DNA of 64,000 nt from DLAJ01 sp964655525. Its GTDB lineage: Bacteria > Bacillota > Clostridia > Lachnospirales > Lachnospiraceae. The stretch lies in assembly GCA_964655525.1 (NCBI GenBank), contig CAZZNE010000020.1, positions 7,238 through 71,237 on the forward strand. The letters are read 5' to 3'. The notes beneath the pieces were generated by a model that saw only the letters and a list, made by a program, of their open reading frames with translations, had not been told where the DNA came from and did not search any database. Made by a program: the position numbers and the translations under genes. Of the stretch, positions 58,706 through 64,000 are shown piece after piece (positions within the stretch are counted from its first letter, which is position 1; every line of letters begins with the position of its first letter).

Positions 58706-59800
58706 TCATTCATTTACGGCATCGTCAGCTGTTATGCTACTAAGGACTTTTCGCCATGCCCTTACCGCCCACTTGCTTTTACGCAGCCGCATATCGGCCT
58801 CTATATTTTTCCATGCAGTTTTTTCATCAAACTGAGTCAACTCTTTTAATGTAATTCCTCTTAATTCCCGCACATCAAAAATCGTATTTCCCCTTTTTCT
58901 GTACCAGCTCCACATCGGGGTGGTGGTACGCATGTAGACCTTTTTACCCTGACGCAGCATTTCTTCTATATTTCCCATTCCCTGTTGACGGTTATTATTA
59001 AAAATTGCCACGTCAATGCTGTTAAACAGCGCAAAATATTCCTGCTTTGGCATATAATCTTTTAGAGCCACAAATTTTTCCCGGTAAATAAACTTTCCCA
59101 GTTTTTCTACGTTCGCGGCATATCTCTTGTTCCCGTATGATAACGGACAATATATTCGAATGCGCTGATCTCTTAAATGGGCTAGGCGAAGCAGAATCTG
59201 TCTGTGGCAGTTTTCTACTGCTCCGGAATTACCCAGCCAGATATTGTAATTATGATCAAAATCAGCCCGCTTTCTTGTAATTGTGAAAGACTTTTCAGCC
59301 ACATCATCGGGAGTTAGAATCGGTGCTACGAATGAACGCTTGTCTACACCCGCGTGTCTGCGTATTTCCTGATAGTCGCCCTCCATCTCTAATATCCATC
59401 CTGCACAGCGGCGTATCAACTCCAATGCACCAAAACGCATTTCCAGATAATGACGCCTTCGAGCCCAATAATTTCTGAAGCGGTAGATCGTATAATCGCC
59501 TCCCCAAAAATCAATATACAATTTATTCAGGATATTGGGATCGTATTGGAATCCGCGTGGAATCACCCCGAACAAACCGGAAATAATGATCGCGTCAAAT
59601 TGCCTTAATGTCCTTATCTTCAGAAAACTGGCAAGATTCGGAACAACTTTAACAGGACAGATATGGTCACCAATAGGAAATCGATTAATTCTATTGGTAT
59701 AAAAACAAAGAATGTACTCCTCGCAAAAGTATTGCTCCAATAAAGAAATCAAACCGTCAGTAAATTTATCTCTAGCAATAAACACTGCTATCTTTTTCAT
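58706..59800 (-). CDS. GT56-like (WecF-type) glycosyltransferase
   Basis: A 364-residue protein resembling TDP-4-acetamido-4,6-dideoxygalactose transferases. IWLGNSGAVENCHRQIL, RIYCPLSYGNKRYA, and VAIFNNNRQQGMGNIEEMLRQGKKVYM follow the WecF pattern. This family is better known from enterobacterial antigen synthesis; here it sits in a Gram-positive glycan locus. The start overlaps the broken epimerase ORF and has a GGAAGGGG site. Confidence 0.75.
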   Translation of the reverse strand: MKKIAVFIARDKFTDGLISLLEQYFCEEYILCFYTNRINRFPIGDHICPVKVVPNLASFLKIRTLRQFDAIIISGLFGVIPRGFQYDPNILNKLYIDFWGGDYTIYRFRNYWARRRHYLEMRFGALELIRRCAGWILEMEGDYQEIRRHAGVDKRSFVAPILTPDDVAEKSFTITRKRADFDHNYNIWLGNSGAVENCHRQILLRLAHLRDQRIRIYCPLSYGNKRYAANVEKLGKFIYREKFVALKDYMPKQEYFALFNSIDVAIFNNNRQQGMGNIEEMLRQGKKVYMRTTTPMWSWYRKRGNTIFDVRELRGITLKELTQFDEKTAWKNIEADMRLRKSKWAVRAWRKVLSSITADDAVNE

Positions 59801-60305
59801 TTCCCCACCCCTTCCTGCTATGCATTATGCTTCTGACCAATACGGATACATAGATACATAGCTGCTCGTATGCCACTTTTGAGATACCATACGGGTCTTG
59901 CGGCTTACACGTCATATCTTTGACAAAAGAAACTGCCTCCTGATGTCCGTATCTTGCCATGCTGGAACAGTAGACAAAACGCTTTACCCCCTGTGCGACA
60001 GCTGCTGTCGCTACACTGGCGGTATTCAGGTAGGTATTCCGGCTGACAAGATGCGGTGAAAACACACTTAATCCCTCATAGGCAGTGCATGCCGTATAAT
60101 ATAAGATGTCAACGCCCTTAAGAAGTTGATTCATGCTGTTCCGATAATTGCAGTCCACCTGATAAAAATCCTCATCATCCGATACGTTATCCAGATAGCC
60201 GCTAATTAAATTGTCGCAGCTGACTACTTCATGTTCTTCCTTCAGCATGGCATCCGCCAAATGACTTCCTAAAAAGCCCGCTACGCCCGTAATAAATACT
60301 TTCAT
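59772..60305 (-). pseudogene. Truncated NAD-dependent sugar epimerase
   Basis: Only the N-terminal half of an extended SDR epimerase remains (177 codons). It has GVAGFLGSHLADAM, CSSMARYGHQ and the catalytic YGISKVAYEQLC. After YEQLC the sequence departs from the family and stops at 59772, inside the start of the next gene. Normal proteins have about 300 residues. It is likely inactive. Confidence 0.75.
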
Positions 60306-60425
60306 TATAAGTTCCTCCTTGCATCCGTTTTGGGGCATAATCAATCATATAATTTATCTTTGGTTCTGATATAGAAGTGTCTGTAAACAGCCTATATATC
60401 ATAAATGTATATTAGCCTTCCGGAG

Positions 60426-60862
60426 TCACAAAGACATCACATCAAGTAAAGAACCGGTATTCAAAAGTGCTAGTACAGCGAACCACCTGTCAGCCATTTT
60501 TTCTGTCGCATATTCGGATGCCGATGCCAGACATGCCTTCTGCATGTGGACCAGCAGTTCCTGATTTTCAGAAGACGCTATGATCTCGGATATTCTTTGT
60601 TTATCTGCTATGTGCCCATAGTATTTCATGTTTTGTGCGCTTCGATTTTTTTGACAAGCTCTTTATCGCCATCTCCAATACAGTGGAATTGGATCGGCCT
60701 TCCAATTAACTGTCTTGCGCACCACAGATAGTCCCGGAATCCTTTTTCAGCCACAATTCTCCCAGTGTAAAGCACATGGAGCACACGGGAGTATGAGTGT
60801 TTTTGTTGAGCGTATTGTAAATGCCGAATACCCGTGCGATATCCTCTTTTCATTATCAGCAC
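60426..60862 (-). pseudogene. Remnant of a GT4 glycosyltransferase
   Basis: Two short frames hold pieces of one gene. 60626-60862 encodes VLHVLYTGRIVAEKGFRDYL and FHCIGDGDKELVKKIEA of the GT-B C-terminal domain. 60426-60629 continues with YYGHIADKQRI after a frameshift and ends with the C-terminal helix MADRWFAVLALL. The donor N-terminal domain and about 100 internal residues are missing. Confidence 0.75.
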
Positions 60863-60896
60863 CCTTCTGTCTTGTTCATCAACATCATTTTCTATT

Positions 60897-61799
60897 CTAG
60901 ATTTTCCATTTCACAATAAGGCACACCCTGCTGTAAAGCACCATATAAAACACATAGGGATACCGTAGCAGTCCATACTTTTTGGTATGAGTCATTTTGC
61001 TGACAATCTCACGTATATGCGAAAAACGAAGTTCATGCAGCATATCAAGCAAAGGATGTTCTATCCGAAAACGTGCCGGATAATATTGGCAGAGCGTGTA
61101 GATCCCCTTGCCGACACGCCGGAATTTCTTCAGCATGGCTTTATGCCCTCTTGGCGGATGGAGCACAAGTAATCGCTCGCTGTAGCATCTCTTATATTTC
61201 CGATTCCTGCACACCCTGTTTCCAAACTCGGTATCACCACCTGAAAACAGCCTGCGGTCAAATCCGCCAACTTCCTCTATAACCCGGCGCTTTACCATCA
61301 CATTTACGGTCTGTGCCTGTAATTCGTGCCGATTGTATACAGGGAAGGCCGTTGCATATTCATAATCATCCGCCAGCGAATGGATCATTCTTTCGTCGAT
61401 TACTGTCTTTCCCCCGACATAATCGTACTCCTTTAGCAGATGAATCCCTTTCCGAAGCCAGTCCCGGTCAGGCAGGACATCCGCATCCGTAAATGCGATA
61501 TATTCGCCACTGGAAAGTTCAAGTGCCTTATCACGCGCTGTATAAGATCCTCCCTGCGGTATGACATCAACGCATATTGCCTGATATTTGTCACAGATCG
61601 CACGGATTTCTTTCGCCCCGCCGTCATTTGCCACAATGATTTCATATGCGTGTGGATCCAGTGATGATCTGCGCAGTGCCCGGAGTGTTCGCTCTAACCC
61701 CCATGTATCACGATATACAGGAATAATAACGCTCAAAAACCCCGCCACATCTTCATTCTGAAATATCACCTGATTATGTTTGGTTTTTACGTTTTTCAC
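60897..61799 (-). CDS. GT2-family glycosyltransferase
   Basis: A 300-residue GT-A enzyme. FLSVIIPVYRDTWGLERTL, IIVANDGGAKEIR and the metal motif FTDADVLPD are clear. FDRRLFSGGDTEFGNRV is a galactosyltransferase-like acceptor region. The C-terminus is hydrophobic and may bind membrane. The GTG start overlaps the stop of the preceding gene. Confidence 0.88.
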   Translation of the reverse strand: MKNVKTKHNQVIFQNEDVAGFLSVIIPVYRDTWGLERTLRALRRSSLDPHAYEIIVANDGGAKEIRAICDKYQAICVDVIPQGGSYTARDKALELSSGEYIAFTDADVLPDRDWLRKGIHLLKEYDYVGGKTVIDERMIHSLADDYEYATAFPVYNRHELQAQTVNVMVKRRVIEEVGGFDRRLFSGGDTEFGNRVCRNRKYKRCYSERLLVLHPPRGHKAMLKKFRRVGKGIYTLCQYYPARFRIEHPLLDMLHELRFSHIREIVSKMTHTKKYGLLRYPYVFYMVLYSRVCLIVKWKI

Positions 61800-62950
61800 T
61801 TATCCAGTGCCTTTCTATATTCTGCCAGCAGCCTTTCGGCATGCCTTGCCGGATCGTGCTGTTCCCTGATCCGCTCCACACTTTTTTGCGCCTTTTTTAA
61901 GATCTGTTCCGGATGCTCCAAAATATCTTCTATGATGCAGGACATCTGCTTCTTGTTATCTTCCCGCCGCTCAAGAATACTGTTGTGCTTACCTTCGATC
62001 TGCGTCATCCACCCACAGTCCGAAGGATTGATCTCCGGAAATGCCCTGATGTCTGTCGTGATGACGGGGCAGCCGCTCGCCTGTAATTCCAATACAGAAA
62101 AACCATAGGTATCCCCATACGACGGGAGCAGACCGATGTGACTTTTTTTCATCAGCTTAAGTACCTGCCGGTTAGACAAGGTATTATGTACCGTTATCCA
62201 GTGACGGTTCCTGTCAATCAACCTCATGCAGGACATAAAATCATCTTTTGTATAACCGAACTCTTCTGCCCTGAATGTATTAAAATTGCTGACAATCGTG
62301 AGATGGATTGGGTATTTCCCAGCGAATTGTTCCAGTGACTCTACGACTTCCTTCCCGCCTTTCCACCAAAATGCGGATCCCACAAGCATCAGTTCCAGTC
62401 TTTCTCCGGTGTCAGATAATTTCTCCTGCAATTCCTCTGAGGTGATATTTACTTTTTGCGGCGGGTGAAGCACCTTTGCTTTTGGCGCGATGTCCCTGTA
62501 ATAAGTGCCGCCATAATCCCGGCGGAGCTGGCGCAATTCACTGTCATATGCGTCCCTGCACAAAAAGAATAACGCTTTACAGTGTTTTCCTGCGAGAAGT
62601 TCGTAGGTATATCGCTTCCATGTTTTTGCGCATAGTCCTTCTTTCTCAATTCCGAGGATTCTGGGCATAGCGCTCTCTGCCGTCGATACCCACGGCATAT
62701 CCGGTACCGCGCAGGTTCCGTTAAAACAATGGATCAGATCGTACGGCTTTCTCCCCACACTGTGATAATGAAATTCCTGCACGTTCTTCAAGACATCGCT
62801 GCAAGAAAAGTTCCTGCTGATCATGCGGGATACAAGCACGTTTTTCTTCCGATGGATCGGAATATAAGTGACTGCTTCCGTATGCTCACCGCTGTATATG
62901 ATGTTTCTTTTTTCAGGATAATTCTGATCCCAGTATCCCACTGTCAGCAT
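61796..62950 (-). CDS. GT4-family glycosyltransferase
   Basis: A 384-residue GT-B enzyme. LMLVGSAFWWKGGKEVVESL and SYGDTYGFSVLELQASGCPVITTDI carry the retaining-enzyme motif. Start MLTVGYWDQN at 62950 has an AAGGAG site and is preferred over the upstream TTG at 63013. It overlaps its downstream neighbour by four bases. The sugar is unknown. Confidence 0.88.
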   Translation of the reverse strand: MLTVGYWDQNYPEKRNIIYSGEHTEAVTYIPIHRKKNVLVSRMISRNFSCSDVLKNVQEFHYHSVGRKPYDLIHCFNGTCAVPDMPWVSTAESAMPRILGIEKEGLCAKTWKRYTYELLAGKHCKALFFLCRDAYDSELRQLRRDYGGTYYRDIAPKAKVLHPPQKVNITSEELQEKLSDTGERLELMLVGSAFWWKGGKEVVESLEQFAGKYPIHLTIVSNFNTFRAEEFGYTKDDFMSCMRLIDRNRHWITVHNTLSNRQVLKLMKKSHIGLLPSYGDTYGFSVLELQASGCPVITTDIRAFPEINPSDCGWMTQIEGKHNSILERREDNKKQMSCIIEDILEHPEQILKKAQKSVERIREQHDPARHAERLLAEYRKALDK

Positions 62951-63002
62951 TCTGCAGGTCTCCTTTTCCGTGCGCGCCTGTTGGCAAATATCACTTTGTT
63001 GT

Positions 63003-63941
63003 TCAAACGCCAAACCGCATAAACCGTTCTATTCTTTTTTTATCTAAACCGCTGACATAGGGGTTTTTCCTGTATTCCGTCTTTTTCAGCGCACCCCTGA
63101 AATAAAGCCATACATAAATCCGGTCAGACAGCCGCATCCGCTGCAGCTTTTCTGCCTGTATCAGGATGTGCTTGACAAGGTTATATTCCAGTTCCTTTTC
63201 AAAACGCGGCAGGATATCCTTTTTACAATAAAAGCTGCCGACACAGCCGACCGCGCGCACGGCATCCACGACCTTTCTGCCGCATGCCGATGAGATGCTG
63301 CCCGCCGTATGTTCCACATGCGCATACAGAATATCTTTGCTATACTGTATCTGCCCGCAGAACGGGAGGAATTTCAGATAGAAGTTCAGATCCTGGTGAA
63401 TCCTCACATTGCTCCAGCCGATCCCGTTTTCCTGCACGACCGAACGGCGGTAAATTTTATTTCCCGGAAAGGAATCCCAAAAGAATGCAGGATGAATATC
63501 GCTTGTCAATTCATCCCTGAATATGGGAACCCGCACTCTGCCCCGGCCTCTTTCATCCACAAATTTCATGTTGCCGATGATCAGGTCCGCGTCCGTTTGT
63601 CTTAATACATCCAGCAACATGGTAAGCGCATGCTCGCCGAGAATGTCATCCGCGTCAAAAAACCACAGATATTTGCCCTTTGCACGGCGCAGACCGACGT
63701 TCCTTGCATAAGGGGCGCCGTGGTTGCTCTGATCGATCACTGTTACATTTGGTATGTCTTGGCAGCATTTCCAAAGTACCGCCAGGCTGTTATCCGTTGA
63801 ACCGTCGTTGACCAGGATGACCTCAAAGCACTCGTCCTTCTCTTTTCGGATGCATTCCAGCAGCGGACGCAGCGCGTCCTGCGCGTTATAAACAGGGATG
63901 ATCATGGACAGCAAATAGGAGCTTCCGCCTTCTTTGTACAT
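63003..63941 (-). CDS. GT2-family glycosyltransferase
   Basis: A 312-residue GT-A enzyme: LSMIIPVYNAQDALRPLLECI, VILVNDGSTDNSLAV and the metal site WFFDADDILGEHAL. No transmembrane segment is present. It is the most upstream gene of the surface-polysaccharide operon visible in the window; its promoter is probably beyond the right edge. Confidence 0.9.
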   Translation of the reverse strand: MYKEGGSSYLLSMIIPVYNAQDALRPLLECIRKEKDECFEVILVNDGSTDNSLAVLWKCCQDIPNVTVIDQSNHGAPYARNVGLRRAKGKYLWFFDADDILGEHALTMLLDVLRQTDADLIIGNMKFVDERGRGRVRVPIFRDELTSDIHPAFFWDSFPGNKIYRRSVVQENGIGWSNVRIHQDLNFYLKFLPFCGQIQYSKDILYAHVEHTAGSISSACGRKVVDAVRAVGCVGSFYCKKDILPRFEKELEYNLVKHILIQAEKLQRMRLSDRIYVWLYFRGALKKTEYRKNPYVSGLDKKRIERFMRFGV

Positions 63942-63975
63942 CTTGTACCTTCCTGTACGGTCTGATTACGCACTT

Positions 63976-64000
63976 TTCCTAAAGTTATTATCTTTAGGAA
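63976..64000. terminator. Short palindrome at the right edge
   Basis: TTCCTAAAG and CTTTAGGAA form a nine-pair stem with a seven-base loop at the very end of the window. It may be part of a terminator for the next gene to the right or a leader structure; the edge prevents a decision. Confidence 0.4.

Overview
The window looks like chromosome of a motile, low-to-moderate-GC Gram-positive anaerobe, most likely a member of the Lachnospiraceae (Clostridia). The reasons are the RpoB/RpoC and ribosomal protein sequences, an L10 leader, a YjfB-type motility peptide, an ftsEX-M23 peptidase-ctpA cluster, and sigma-D (FliA)-type promoters with GCCGATAT -10 boxes. Nearly all genes lie on the minus strand, so transcription runs right to left. 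No CRISPR array, insertion sequence or rRNA gene was seen. One tRNA gene, Gln(CUG), is present.

Layout from the left. (1) 1-10420 is the conserved rpmG-secE-nusG-rplK-rplA-rplJ-rplL-rpoB-rpoC block, with a sigma-A promoter before rpmG, another before the L10 leader, an rplL/rpoB attenuator, and paired hairpins after nusG and rplA. (2) 10700-12210 is an orphan FliD-like gene on the plus strand under a sigma-D promoter. (3) 12245-21976 reads cdaR-like regulator, ftsE (with a long repeat-containing N-terminal extension), ftsX, a coiled-coil M23 peptidase and ctpA, followed by glf, a MAF-type flagellin glycosyltransferase and a NeuA-like/HAD fusion. (4) 22147-25866 holds yjfB, a CPBP protease, cvfB, an acyl-ACP thioesterase, tRNA-Gln and a YgjP-like peptidase. 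(5) 25878-32892 is a flagellin glycosylation locus (aminotransferase, cupin, NeuB-like synthase, second MAF protein) ending at flagellin. (6) 33018-44112 is the late flagellar cluster flgM-flgN-flgK-flgK2-flgL-fliW-csrA and flaG-fliD-fliS-fliT-like.

(7) 44282-46554 is an accessory segment: a small hypothetical gene, an exported propeller-like protein, and a PIN-like gene whose reading frame is split at a run of nine T and which is preceded by a perfect sigma-D promoter. (8) 46846-51691 is a phosphonate biosynthesis operon: a nucleotidyltransferase-PEP mutase fusion, an iron alcohol dehydrogenase, phosphonopyruvate decarboxylase, a LicC/PntC-like cytidylyltransferase and an APS-kinase-like protein. 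With no aminotransferase but a dehydrogenase, the predicted product is 2-hydroxyethylphosphonate, probably activated as a CMP derivative. (9) 51709-63941 is a surface-polysaccharide locus: wecB, a radical SAM protein, a cytosolic sulfatase-fold protein, several glycosyltransferases, and decaying remnants of an epimerase and a GT4 gene.

The most interesting reading is that regions 8 and 9 together make a phosphonate-decorated cell-surface glycan. Flagellin production appears to be controlled by sigma-D/FlgM together with a FliW-CsrA circuit acting on the flagellin leader, and flagellin is probably decorated with a nonulosonic-acid-type sugar by the two MAF proteins. Start codons were chosen from visible Shine-Dalgarno sequences. 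Functions are inferred from family motifs read by eye, without database searches.
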